Shown here in pieces: positions 52,065 to 60,774 of a stretch of 64,000 nucleotides of DNA (the first letter of the stretch is position 1; each line of letters begins with the position of its first letter). Both the position numbers and the translations under genes were made by a program. The notes below the pieces were generated by a model. That model worked only from the letters and a program-made list of their open reading frames with translations. It was not told where the DNA came from and did not search any database. This DNA is from Hymenobacter mucosus (GTDB taxonomy: Bacteria > Bacteroidota > Bacteroidia > Cytophagales > Hymenobacteraceae). Location of the stretch: contig NZ_FZNS01000001.1 in the NCBI RefSeq assembly GCF_900188255.1, positions 744,001 through 808,000 on the forward strand. The letters run 5' to 3'.

Positions 52065-52832
52065 ATGAAGAGTTTTTTTACCAAGCTCACCGGGGCAGCC
52101 TTGGCGGCGACTGTTTTCCTCGCTTCGTGTGAGAAGGATGAGACACAGGCTAAGCTTAACATAGCTGCTACTCCTCAACTGACCTCAAGTGCCACTACTG
52201 CCACACTGAGCAGCGCTACTTCAGCTAACAACGCTGTTACATATACATGGACTCCGGCTGACTTTGGGTACCAAGCAGCTACTACATATATGCTACAGTT
52301 CGCTAAGCAAGGCTCCAATTTTGCTAGTAATGTATATGAAGTGAATGTAGGCAATGCGCTGACCAAAACGTTTACTGTAGGCGAACTAAACTCCGTTTAT
52401 GAGGGCGTTGATTGCAACTCAGCTAATACTGCAACTAAGCTAGATGTTCGTGTAATAGCTACCGTCGGTACGGCAGCATCAACGGCCACTTCTACCACTA
52501 GCTCAATTCAAGCCACTCCATACGCTGGTCAAACTGCACCCGCCGACAAATGGGGCATCATTGGTTCTGCTACTCCTGGTGGGTGGGATACGGATACGGA
52601 TATGACGTATGACTTCTGCACTCGCACCTTCAAGGCAACGCTGCCACTCACAGCGGGAGCATTCAAGTTCCGCGCTAATGACGCCTGGACATTAAATTAT
52701 GGCGACGATGCTAATGACAAGGCATTAGAAGCAGGTGGTGCTGACATTGCAATGACTGCTACTGGCACGTACGAAGTGACGCTTAATTTGAACGCAACTC
52801 CTAAGCCTACCTATACTATCACGAAGAAGTAA
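52065..52832 (+). CDS. SusE/SusF-like outer-membrane lipoprotein
   Basis: A 255-residue lipoprotein (lipobox LASC) with an N-terminal SusE-type Ig-like domain (ATLSSATSANNAVTYTWTPADFGY, QFAKQGSNFASNVYEV) and a C-terminal carbohydrate-binding-like module (KWGIIGSATPGGWDTDTDMTYD, FKATLPLTAGAFKFRAND, LNYGDD). The latter resembles the starch-binding modules of SusE/SusF, which hold alpha-glucan at the surface. It follows susD by 78 bp and is the last gene of the sus operon. Confidence 0.88.
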   Translation: MKSFFTKLTGAALAATVFLASCEKDETQAKLNIAATPQLTSSATTATLSSATSANNAVTYTWTPADFGYQAATTYMLQFAKQGSNFASNVYEVNVGNALTKTFTVGELNSVYEGVDCNSANTATKLDVRVIATVGTAASTATSTTSSIQATPYAGQTAPADKWGIIGSATPGGWDTDTDMTYDFCTRTFKATLPLTAGAFKFRANDAWTLNYGDDANDKALEAGGADIAMTATGTYEVTLNLNATPKPTYTITKK

Positions 52833-52906
52833 TCATCACTTCCCGGATAAAAGAAAAGCTCCGCCTAGATAGGCGGAGCTTTTCTTTTATCCGGGAAGTG
52901 ATGATT
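52831..52906. terminator. Bidirectional terminator, 36-bp perfect stem, overlapping the susE stop codon
   Basis: A perfect 36-bp inverted repeat (52831-52866 with 52871-52906) has a 4-base loop. Its first two bases are the last two bases of the susE TAA stop, and the convergent T9SS protein gene ends 39 bp away. It is the longest perfect hairpin in the window. Confidence 0.85.
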
Positions 52907-52945
52907 ATCCAGCTTACCGCTTACTATTTATATGCAAGCGAATAG

Positions 52946-54016
52946 CTATTCTACTACTACCTTTTGACTAGTAAACTGTGTTCCTACCCGTAGTTTCACG
53001 AAATAAGCACCAGCAGCTAGGTTGTCGAACGAATACAGTTGTGCACCAGCCTGCTTGCCAGCTGCCAAGCTACGTACCCGTTGGCCTAGTGCATTGAACA
53101 CTTCCAGGGCCACTTCCTGCTGGCCTCCTGGAACTACGTAACTAACCTGCGCCGCACCGGCACTAGGGTTCGGGTACACCCCAAACTTCAGGGCACTAGC
53201 CACGGCCTCACGAGTAGCCATGACAGTGGCTGTATAAGTGATAAATTGAGTGCCGGCCAGAGTGACAAAATTCGGGTTGGTTGCCAGATTACCACTATTC
53301 GTTGTGCTGGTATTGCCGGTTACTTCCGGAAGTACATCAGAGGAGAAGTAACCACCGTCACCGTTATTTTGGGCAGCAAATAGTTGCAGCGTTGCGCCAT
53401 CGGCAATGCCGAGGTCGGCTTTGTCCAGTTCAATTTCCCAGCCTTGGGCACCCGTGTGCGCCGTGAGCAAATTGACATTCAGAAATGCCATGCGAGTTTT
53501 ATTTAAGCCACCTGTTAGCGTAGTAGGTGCTGTCACAAGCGTACCAGCAATGGGAAGATTACCAATCTGCTGATCAGCCGCTTTGCCACCTGTTACGCTA
53601 GTATAGTCAATGATGCTACTAGCAGAAGTAGTGGCTCCACCCTTCACTCCAAATCCATAATCGACCTCCATTTCCATAATGGGAGCCGCTTTTTCGAACG
53701 AGGTACCTGTAATGCTGCTTACCGGCAATGCAGTACCAGACGCAACTCCTGTTTTACCCGGAATATTCAAGTAAATCTGGAAGGAGTTTCCATTCGTCTC
53801 TAATGCTCCAGTCAGGGCAATGTATACTTTAGTGGCCGTAGTTTTGGCGTAAAGCGCCACCAAGCCGTGGTCACCAAAGCCACGCACTGTGCTAGTATAC
53901 TGACTTAGACGAGTATAGCCTTCCGATGCTTGCACTTGACCATCAAGAGTTTGGGCGTGCATGGGCACAGCCGCAGCGAAGAGCCCAAGGGCTACCAGAG
54001 TAAAAGGTTTTTTCAT
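52946..54016 (-). CDS. Secreted T9SS cargo protein of unknown function
   Basis: A 356-residue secreted protein with signal peptide MKKPFTLVALGLFAAAVPMHA. The C-terminal 80 residues are a type A T9SS sorting domain: FGVYPNPSAGAAQVSYVVPGG, LEVFNALGQRVRSL, LAAGAYFVKLRVG. The first 250 residues are beta-rich (VYIALTGALETNGNSFQIYLNIPG, GWEIELDKADLGIADGATLQLFAAQNNGDG), in the manner of an extracellular glycan-binding sandwich, but I recognise no family. It lies beside the sus operon in opposite orientation, so it may be part of the same surface machinery. Confidence 0.8.
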   Translation of the reverse strand: MKKPFTLVALGLFAAAVPMHAQTLDGQVQASEGYTRLSQYTSTVRGFGDHGLVALYAKTTATKVYIALTGALETNGNSFQIYLNIPGKTGVASGTALPVSSITGTSFEKAAPIMEMEVDYGFGVKGGATTSASSIIDYTSVTGGKAADQQIGNLPIAGTLVTAPTTLTGGLNKTRMAFLNVNLLTAHTGAQGWEIELDKADLGIADGATLQLFAAQNNGDGGYFSSDVLPEVTGNTSTTNSGNLATNPNFVTLAGTQFITYTATVMATREAVASALKFGVYPNPSAGAAQVSYVVPGGQQEVALEVFNALGQRVRSLAAGKQAGAQLYSFDNLAAGAYFVKLRVGTQFTSQKVVVE

Positions 54017-54344
54017 GAGGCAAATTGGTATGAAGAATATATTGACCGGCTAGTATAAATGAGGGATTACTCACTTAAATAGCTCGTCATTAAAAATACT
54101 ATTTTATTCTTCCTTTCAAAGCCCTAACCAATACTATATACTTACTTTCCTATACCCGCAATTGTAACGGGCGAAAAAGATGCTACAGCAAGCGTATACA
54201 GCTGTATTTTAGAGCGTCGAAATTATGCTATCTGTGAGTTACCAGCGTATTTTTCGTTGCGTAGGTGACCAGAACGTACGACCTTTGGACAAATGCCTGT
54301 CAGTTGTATAGTAGGCGCCTTTCCTTCCCATTTCCCTACAGACT
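54017..54344. other. Divergent intergenic region
   Basis: About 328 bp without a credible gene between the T9SS protein gene and the kinase gene. It is AT-rich in its first half and must contain both promoters. No strong TTG-N19-TAnnTTTG match and no clear operator were found by eye. Confidence 0.5.
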
Positions 54345-55190
54345 ATGATTCTAATTGCCGACGGTGGCTCGACCAAGAGCAGTTGGTGCCAGCTCGATAA
54401 AACTGGCAACCGTGTATACTTCAATACTGAAGGATATAATCCGGATTTTATGACCACCCCAGCCGTAGAGGCTTCGTTGGAGAAGAACTTACCGGATACG
54501 CTCCCCCGCGAGGAAGTTACGGAGGTCCACTACTATGGTGCGGGCGTTTCTTCCGCCAAAAAAGCGGAAATAATTGCCAAGGCGATGCGGCAAGTATTCC
54601 CCCAAGCCAAGGTTATCGTCGACCACGACCTGTTGGCCTCGGCACGGGCACTGCTGGGGCGCAAGCCTGGCTTTGCGGCTATCTTGGGCACCGGTACAAA
54701 CTCATGTTTGTACGACGGCACTAAAATCACTTATAACGTTGATTCCCTGGGCTACTTCCTCGGCGACGAGGGCAGCGGCTCCTTCATTGGCAAGCGTCTG
54801 CTACGTGACTATCTGCGCGGCCTGCTACCAGATGGCTTGCAGGACATTTTCCGCGAGGAGTTCAACCTCACGCGTGATGATATTTTGGACCGCCTGTATA
54901 ACCAGCCGCTGCCGAACCGCTTCCTGGCTAGCTTTGCCAAGTTCACGTACGACCACAATAACATCAGCTACTGCCGCGAAATTGTGCTGCAAGGCTTCGA
55001 GACGTTCTTCGCGAATATTGTAAGCCACTACCCCCGTTACCAGGACTACACCTTCAACTGCATCGGTTCAGTTGGCTACAACTTCCGCGACGCACTCTCG
55101 CAAGTAGCTCGCGACCACCATATGGAGGTTGGCAAAATCATTCGCTCTCCCATCGACGACCTAGTTTCTTTCCACGAAGAAGCCCTCTAG
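54345..55190 (+). CDS. BadF/BcrA-type ATPase, N-acetylglucosamine-kinase-like
   Basis: A 281-residue sugar-kinase-fold protein. The ATP-binding loop ILIADGGSTKSSWCQLD is at the N-terminus, with FNTEGYNPDF after it; AAILGTGTNSCLYDG and LGYFLGDEGSGSFIGKRLLRDYL are typical of the BadF/BadG family members annotated as N-acetylglucosamine kinases. It lies between sus-type transport genes and a GH13 gene, so sugar phosphorylation after import is a fair inference, though the sugar is not proven. Confidence 0.85.
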   Translation: MILIADGGSTKSSWCQLDKTGNRVYFNTEGYNPDFMTTPAVEASLEKNLPDTLPREEVTEVHYYGAGVSSAKKAEIIAKAMRQVFPQAKVIVDHDLLASARALLGRKPGFAAILGTGTNSCLYDGTKITYNVDSLGYFLGDEGSGSFIGKRLLRDYLRGLLPDGLQDIFREEFNLTRDDILDRLYNQPLPNRFLASFAKFTYDHNNISYCREIVLQGFETFFANIVSHYPRYQDYTFNCIGSVGYNFRDALSQVARDHHMEVGKIIRSPIDDLVSFHEEAL

Positions 55191-55231
55191 CATATAGTAG
55201 GTAAGCTGTCAAGAACGAGCGTATCAGAACC

Positions 55232-55271
55232 AAAAAAGCGGCCGATCCACCAGTGGATCGGCCGCTTTTTT
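55232..55271. terminator. Bidirectional terminator, 19-bp perfect stem
   Basis: A 19-bp perfect stem (55232-55250 with 55253-55271) has a 2-base centre, with six A at one end and six T at the other. It lies between the convergent kinase and GH13 genes. Confidence 0.9.
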
Positions 55272-55297
55272 GTGCCTTACAAGTATTGGGGTGGCTG

Positions 55298-58123
55298 CTA
55301 GTGCTGCACGGAGAGGCGCACCGTTTGCTGCTGGCTGCCAGTGCTCAGACGCACCATGTAAATACCGTTGGCTAGTTGCTGCACCGGCACTTGTACTTCA
55401 TGGCCCCCTACACCCTGCCGGCCGGTCGGTGCAATAGTACGGACGGTAGCGCCCAGCATGTTCGTAATAGTAACCGTGACGGGCGCTGCTTGGGTCAGTT
55501 CATAGCGTAGCGTGGCGGTAGTACCGGCGGGGTTAGGCAGAGCTACCAGTTGCAGAGCGGCCTCACGCTGGCGCTTGGTGCCCAGCACGGTAGTAGGCTG
55601 CGCAATTTTGCGCGAGGTATACACGGCGTACTCGCCGGGCTGAAGCGTAAGAGGAGCCGTAGCGTTGGCTATGGTGATGCTGTCGCCAGTTAGGTAGTTA
55701 TACCATTTGCCCGTACGCTGAAACTCTGGGTTTACGCTGGTAGGTACCACATCGAAGTTGCCAACAACCGTGACGCTGAGGTTAGCTCCAGTAAGGTGAA
55801 TAGTCTTGCCGGCACCCGATAGGTTCTGGGTATAGGCGGTTGGGTTCTCAAAGGCGGGCTCAGTTTTCTTGAGGCCAATGAGGTAGCGGTATACGTCGTA
55901 GAGCTTGCGGCGGGCGGCTACTTGCTGATAGTTCCAGCGGATGGGCTTATTGCCTACACGGCCGTTCTCGTCGATGCTGACATCATACCCTAGCTCACCA
56001 AACTGCCACACCATTTTGGGGCCGGGTACGGTGAAGAAGAAAGCCGCCGCCATTTCCTGACGGGCTAGGGCAGTCGTCAAGTTCTTGACGCTGTACGAAC
56101 CGGAAACATTACCAAAGCTCAGGTTCTTGAACATCAGGCGTTCTTCATCGTGGCTTTCCATGTACGTTACCAGGTTGGGCCGGGTCCAGGTGCGTGCTCC
56201 GTAGTAGCCGCCGCTGAAGTCCCACTGGTCATTGTAGCCCATGGTGGCTTGGTTGTACTGGTGATTCATGTTTCCCCACAGCATAAAGCCCATGTTTGAC
56301 AGCACAATCTCCTCTGAGTTGTCGGCGAAATGCTCAAGGATAGGATATACTGTAGGGTCTACACTCACCATGTAGCTGTAGTAATCCTGCCAGATGTTGA
56401 TGCGCGACTGGTCGTAAGCACCCCAGGCTGTTACGTTCGTGGGCGTATTGCGCTGAGTAAAGCCTTTGCTCAGGTCAAACCGGTAGCCATCTATATGGTA
56501 TTCGCGCAGCCAGTGCTCTATTACACGCTTGGAGTAGTAGCGCGTGTCGGCGCTTTCGTGGTTGAAGTCGTACCCCACGTTGAAGGGGTGGGTAGCGTCG
56601 GCATTGAACCAGGGGGAGTTAGCAGCCGGTTTTTCCGCCGCCGCATCGAAATACATCTGCACCATAGGATTCTGCCCAAAGGCATGGTTGAGCACCATGT
56701 CGAGAACCACAGCAATACCGCGGCGGTGGGCATCGTCAATAAAGCGCTTCAGTTCATTCTTGGGCCCGTAATACTTATCAGGAGCGAAGTGGAACGAGGT
56801 GTTGTAGCCCCACGACTCGTTGCCCTCGAACTCGTTCACGGGCATCAGCTCAATGCAGTTGATGCCCAGGCGCTGAATGTAGGCCAAGGTGTCACGTAGG
56901 GTCTGGTAGTCGTGGCGGGCAATGAAGTCGCGCAGGTGCAACTCATATATTACCAAGTCGGAGCGGCTAGGCTTGCTGAAGTTGTTGATCTGCCATTGGT
57001 AGGCGGTTTGGTTGGTTTGCAGCACTGAAACGATACCCGTGGTCTGCCCCGTAGGATAAGCTTTCAGGTTGGGGTAGGTGATGGCGGGAATGAAGGAGTC
57101 ATTGCCGGGGTCCAGCACTTTTTCCGTGTACGGGTCAGCTACGCGCAACGAGCCATCTACCAAGTACTGGTAGGCATACTCCTGGCCGGGCGTGAGGTTA
57201 TTGATTTGCACCCACCAGTTTTTGCCGTCGGGCGTGCGGTTCATGTAGGCGTTTTCGCGGGCCTGCCAGTTGTTGAACTCGCCAATGGCATAGACAAACT
57301 GCTTGCCCGGAGCAGTTAAGTTCAGAATCACAGACGTCCCGCCATTTATGTACGTGACCCCATCCTTAGCACCAGCCGGCAACGCGGCAACCGTTACGGC
57401 AGGACGCACTACATACACCAACGAGTCGGAGGCAGTAGTAGCGCCGCTAGTAGCCGTGAAACGCAGCACATTGCGCCCCGTCTGGTTGATAGTGACGGTA
57501 CTGGTGAGCGTAGTAGCTGCTGCTTGCTGAGCTACCTGAGTACCATTGAGCAGGAATTTCAGATCGGCACTAGCGGAAGCCTGCCCTGTAACGCTGATAG
57601 CGGTACCAGCCGCTACAAACTGCGTTCCGGATACGGCGGGAGAGGTGATACGGGCAGTAAGAGACCCTTGGGCTACATCTACAAAAATATCGCCCCCGCC
57701 AGTAGCTCGGCCCACAAGGGAACCCGTAGCATTGCGGAATACCATAGCCAGCTTCAGGATCTGCTCTCCGGCTGGTACGTTGTACCACGCCCGCACGCTA
57801 GGGGTAAGGCTGATGGTATACAGGTTGGGATTGGTAGTGCTGCGGGTAAGCTTGATGGATGGATCAGGCGCGTTGAAATTGGTAAACTTCACATACTTCC
57901 AGTCGGAAGGAGTAGTGCTTCGGTTGGTGATAACGCCCGTGTGCACGTACACATCACCCGTAAAATTGGCTAGTGCTCTATTGCCCTGAGAGGCATCAAA
58001 GGTGAGAGTCACGGCGTCCGTATCGCGGAAGAACGTTGGCTGCGTGGTGACAACCTGAGCCCAGGCAACCGGCATTCCAGCCAGTAGAGCCATAAAACTC
58101 AGTAATAGTCGAAGTACTTTCAT
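55298..58123 (-). CDS. Secreted GH13 alpha-amylase-family enzyme with T9SS tail
   Basis: A 941-residue multidomain protein. Signal peptide 1-22; two beta-sandwich modules (about 25-240); an E-set/CBM48-like domain (about 255-345, FVYAIGEFNNWQ); GH13 catalytic barrel (about 385-780) with DMVLNH (475-480), nucleophile Asp550 in GYRFD, acid/base Glu597 in ILEHFAD and Asp659 in ESHDEER; and a T9SS type A domain at the C-terminus (PNPAGTTATLRYEL, LANGIYMVRLS). The whole catalytic set is intact. It should cut alpha-1,4 or alpha-1,6 glucans at the surface, giving oligosaccharides for the nearby SusCDE system. Confidence 0.92.
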   Translation of the reverse strand: MKVLRLLLSFMALLAGMPVAWAQVVTTQPTFFRDTDAVTLTFDASQGNRALANFTGDVYVHTGVITNRSTTPSDWKYVKFTNFNAPDPSIKLTRSTTNPNLYTISLTPSVRAWYNVPAGEQILKLAMVFRNATGSLVGRATGGGDIFVDVAQGSLTARITSPAVSGTQFVAAGTAISVTGQASASADLKFLLNGTQVAQQAAATTLTSTVTINQTGRNVLRFTATSGATTASDSLVYVVRPAVTVAALPAGAKDGVTYINGGTSVILNLTAPGKQFVYAIGEFNNWQARENAYMNRTPDGKNWWVQINNLTPGQEYAYQYLVDGSLRVADPYTEKVLDPGNDSFIPAITYPNLKAYPTGQTTGIVSVLQTNQTAYQWQINNFSKPSRSDLVIYELHLRDFIARHDYQTLRDTLAYIQRLGINCIELMPVNEFEGNESWGYNTSFHFAPDKYYGPKNELKRFIDDAHRRGIAVVLDMVLNHAFGQNPMVQMYFDAAAEKPAANSPWFNADATHPFNVGYDFNHESADTRYYSKRVIEHWLREYHIDGYRFDLSKGFTQRNTPTNVTAWGAYDQSRINIWQDYYSYMVSVDPTVYPILEHFADNSEEIVLSNMGFMLWGNMNHQYNQATMGYNDQWDFSGGYYGARTWTRPNLVTYMESHDEERLMFKNLSFGNVSGSYSVKNLTTALARQEMAAAFFFTVPGPKMVWQFGELGYDVSIDENGRVGNKPIRWNYQQVAARRKLYDVYRYLIGLKKTEPAFENPTAYTQNLSGAGKTIHLTGANLSVTVVGNFDVVPTSVNPEFQRTGKWYNYLTGDSITIANATAPLTLQPGEYAVYTSRKIAQPTTVLGTKRQREAALQLVALPNPAGTTATLRYELTQAAPVTVTITNMLGATVRTIAPTGRQGVGGHEVQVPVQQLANGIYMVRLSTGSQQQTVRLSVQH

Positions 58124-58275
58124 ACGAAACAGGATTGGGGAATTTGGAAAATGGGAAGGAATAAGTAATGCTGTATTGCTTTACAGCAACTTGCCATTGA
58201 TCTTATACTGTGCAAGGTAGCATTAAAGGTACGTACTCACTCTCAGTCTAAGCAAGCAGCAAATAGTATTTTCTG

Positions 58276-58283
58276 TAGCTTTG
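58276..58283 (+). promoter_or_regulatory. Candidate -7 element for the DUF2279 gene
   Basis: TAGCTTTG matches TAnnTTTG and lies about 35 bp before the start of the DUF2279 gene. No TTG is present at the ideal 19-bp distance upstream. Confidence 0.45.
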
Positions 58284-58317
58284 ATCTGTTTTATTTTCTG
58301 TTCCGTTCTCCTTGGCA

Positions 58318-59334
58318 GTGCTTTCCACTCGGTTTGTTTTCTCGGCTCACCCTACTACGTACCGGAGGCGGTGTGAAAGGCTACTACTGGGTATAGCACT
58401 CAGTTTTTCGTCTGTGTCTGCCTTGGCCCAAGTTCCGGCGCTACCCCCAACGGAACCGATATCGGCTATAGGGCCAGCTAGCCAGCCAACAGCCTCCTTA
58501 ACACCACGTAACACGGCCGACACGTTGCTGCTGAGCCGGCGCTTACCAGTGCTGGCGGGCGGGTTGGTAGTAGCCTACTCCAGCACGCTGTATCTGCTGA
58601 GCAAAGGCTGGTACACGGGTGAGCGGACGCGGCTCCACTGGTTCAACGACCTGCCGGAATGGAAACAGATGGACAAAGTCGGTCACTTTTGGGGCGCCTT
58701 CCACGAAAGCCGGGGGGCAGTAGATATGCTCCGTTGGGCGGGCGTACCGGAGCGCCCCGCCACGTGGTACGGCGGCTTCGTAGGGTTTCTCCTGCAAAGC
58801 CCCATTGAGTTGCTAGATGGGCGCGACCCGCAGTATGGGGCTTCTGCTACTGACCTGGCGGCCAACTTTTTGGGCTCAGCCGGCCTGATAGCTCAGCAGC
58901 TAGCTTGGGGCGACGTGCGCCTTATGCCCAAGTACTCGTTTCATACCACCCGCTACGCCAAGCTGCGCCCCAACGTGCTAGGTAGCAGCCTGGGCGAACA
59001 GTACCTTAAAGATTATAATGGCCAGACTTACTGGCTTTGTGCCGATGTAGGGGCGTGGCTGCCCGCTACCTCGCGCTGGCCCCGCTGGTTGCAGCCAGCC
59101 GTGGGCTATGGAGCCCAGCAGATGGTGTACAATGATCAGGACGCCAACGCGGCGCTGGGCCTTCGCCCCTACCGCCAGTACTACCTCAGCTTTGACGTAG
59201 ACCTGCGGCGCATTCCTACGCGTAGTAAACTCCTGCGCCGGATTTTCTACGTGGCAAGCATTTTTCATTTGCCGGCGCCCGCTTTGGAATGGAATCAACG
59301 CCGGGGCTTAGTAGCTCACGGGTTGTACTACTAA
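58318..59334 (+). CDS. DUF2279 (YfiM-like) outer-membrane-associated protein
   Basis: About 338 residues, starting at GTG 58318 (a TTG 6 bp earlier is also possible; no ATG is available). An N-terminal signal-like stretch LLLGIALSFSSVSALAQ is followed by a Pro-rich linker. The conserved DUF2279 core reads LHWFNDLPEWKQMDKVGHFWGAFHESRG (about residues 105-132), then SPIELLDGRDPQYGAS and DLAANFLGSAGLIAQQ. The Asp-Lys-x-Gly-His motif is typical. Function is unknown; the family is widespread in Bacteroidota. Confidence 0.82.
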   Translation: MLSTRFVFSAHPTTYRRRCERLLLGIALSFSSVSALAQVPALPPTEPISAIGPASQPTASLTPRNTADTLLLSRRLPVLAGGLVVAYSSTLYLLSKGWYTGERTRLHWFNDLPEWKQMDKVGHFWGAFHESRGAVDMLRWAGVPERPATWYGGFVGFLLQSPIELLDGRDPQYGASATDLAANFLGSAGLIAQQLAWGDVRLMPKYSFHTTRYAKLRPNVLGSSLGEQYLKDYNGQTYWLCADVGAWLPATSRWPRWLQPAVGYGAQQMVYNDQDANAALGLRPYRQYYLSFDVDLRRIPTRSKLLRRIFYVASIFHLPAPALEWNQRRGLVAHGLYY

Positions 59335-59582
59335 CCATGCGGCACACCCGGCCCGATGAAGCCTTGCTGCTGTACAGCAGCAGGCCGTAACCACGATGCT
59401 TCACCAGTTAAAGGATTCTGCTTCACCATAGGTTTTCGCCTCTACAGTAGTGCTTTAGCGCGACTCTTTCGGCGCGAAAAAGCAAGCAGGATAGAATAGT
59501 TACTATATCCGACGGCCGCGGGCGTGTTTTGCCCGTTACTTTTGTTATCCCTTTCCACCTGACCTCCCTTTTGACTTTTGAT

Positions 59583-60695
59583 ATGAACGTAGGAGATAGA
59601 GTGCGCCTGCTCACAGGGCGCGAAGAAGGCATCATTACCCGCTTGCTTAGCGACGAATTGGTAGAGGTAGCCATCGATAATGATTTTACAATTCCGGTGC
59701 TGCGCCGCGAGGTAGTGGTAGTGGCCGCCGAAGAAACGAAGGCTTTTGGGCAGAGTGCCGCCTCTGTGGCAGCTGAGAAGAAAGCTGCTTCCTCAGGGGC
59801 TGCCCGGGCGGCCAAAGCGGCCGGAGTAGCTCCTGCAGCCCCTAGCGCCCCCCTCAAAACGGAAGGCCCGGCCCCAGTGCCCGCCGCCAAAAACGCTCCC
59901 GTAACGGTGCAAAAGGGGTTGTACCTGGCTCTTACGCACCAGTCGCCGGAGTTGCTCGCCCTGCACATCGTAAACCACACCGACCGGGACGTGCTGTTTA
60001 CTTATGGTGAGGAGCGTAACGGGCAGTACCGGGGGCTGCGGGCCGAGAAGCTGGCGGCCAAGTCGGCTAGCCCGGCGCTGGGTCACTGGCACCTCAAGGA
60101 CTTCGATCAGTGGGCTGCGCCCGTGGTACAGCTCCTACCCTTCCAACTCAATGGCAACACGGCCTATGAGTTGCTAACCAAGCGCCTACAGTTTAAGGCG
60201 GCTAGTTTCTACACCAGCCGCCAGCCCAACGTGCCCGTCCTCCAGCGGGAAGCCTACCTGTTTCAGCTCGACGAGAAGCCCGCTGCTCCCGTAGCGGTTG
60301 CACCCGAGAAGCTAGCCGAAACGCTTAAGGCCCAGCTAACCGGAAATGCGCCCGCTAAGCCGGCGGCCATTGCTCCTACCCCGGAACCCGCCAAAGCCAT
60401 AGTGGCACCACCCCACGAGGTAGACCTGCACCTAGAAGCCTTACGCCCCGAAGGCGGCACGGAAGGCCTCACCAACACGGCCATCCTGAAGCTGCAGCTC
60501 GATGCGTTTGAGGATGCACTGAGCCGCGCCTTGGCTACCAACATGCACGAAATCGTCTTTATTCACGGCTCCGGCAACGGCACGCTACGCAAGGAATTGC
60601 ACAAGCTGCTTAGCCGCAACCGCGACATTAAGTTCTTCGAAGATTCGCAGAAGGAAAAGTTTGGTTACGGTGCTACTTTGGTTCGCCTAAAGTAG
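59583..60695 (+). CDS. DUF2027 protein with C-terminal Smr domain
   Basis: A 370-residue protein. The N-terminal part (MNVGDRVRLLTGREEGIITRLLSDELVEVAI) is a small beta domain like the KOW-like start of MutS2-related proteins. Then come an Ala/Pro-rich linker (about 60-115), a DUF2027 central domain (about 120-260), another Ala/Pro linker and a C-terminal Smr domain (about 290-370) with VDLHLEAL, HGSGNGTLRKEL and the end GATLVRLK. Smr domains of this kind can act as endonucleases; the activity here is not known. ATG 59583 is chosen over an upstream start that adds no domain. Confidence 0.85.
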   Translation: MNVGDRVRLLTGREEGIITRLLSDELVEVAIDNDFTIPVLRREVVVVAAEETKAFGQSAASVAAEKKAASSGAARAAKAAGVAPAAPSAPLKTEGPAPVPAAKNAPVTVQKGLYLALTHQSPELLALHIVNHTDRDVLFTYGEERNGQYRGLRAEKLAAKSASPALGHWHLKDFDQWAAPVVQLLPFQLNGNTAYELLTKRLQFKAASFYTSRQPNVPVLQREAYLFQLDEKPAAPVAVAPEKLAETLKAQLTGNAPAKPAAIAPTPEPAKAIVAPPHEVDLHLEALRPEGGTEGLTNTAILKLQLDAFEDALSRALATNMHEIVFIHGSGNGTLRKELHKLLSRNRDIKFFEDSQKEKFGYGATLVRLK

Positions 60696-60710
60696 ATAGC
60701 CTTGCCTCAT

Positions 60711-60755
60711 AAAAGGGACTGTCATCCTGCGGCTAGCAGGATAACAGTCCCTTTT
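60711..60755 (+). terminator. Terminator after the Smr protein gene
   Basis: A 20-bp stem with one mismatch (60711-60730 with 60736-60755) and a 5-base loop is followed by T residues, 15 bp after the stop codon. The next gene starts 19 bp further on, so its promoter must overlap this hairpin. Confidence 0.8.
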
Positions 60756-60774
60756 TCAATTATCATTGCGGCTT

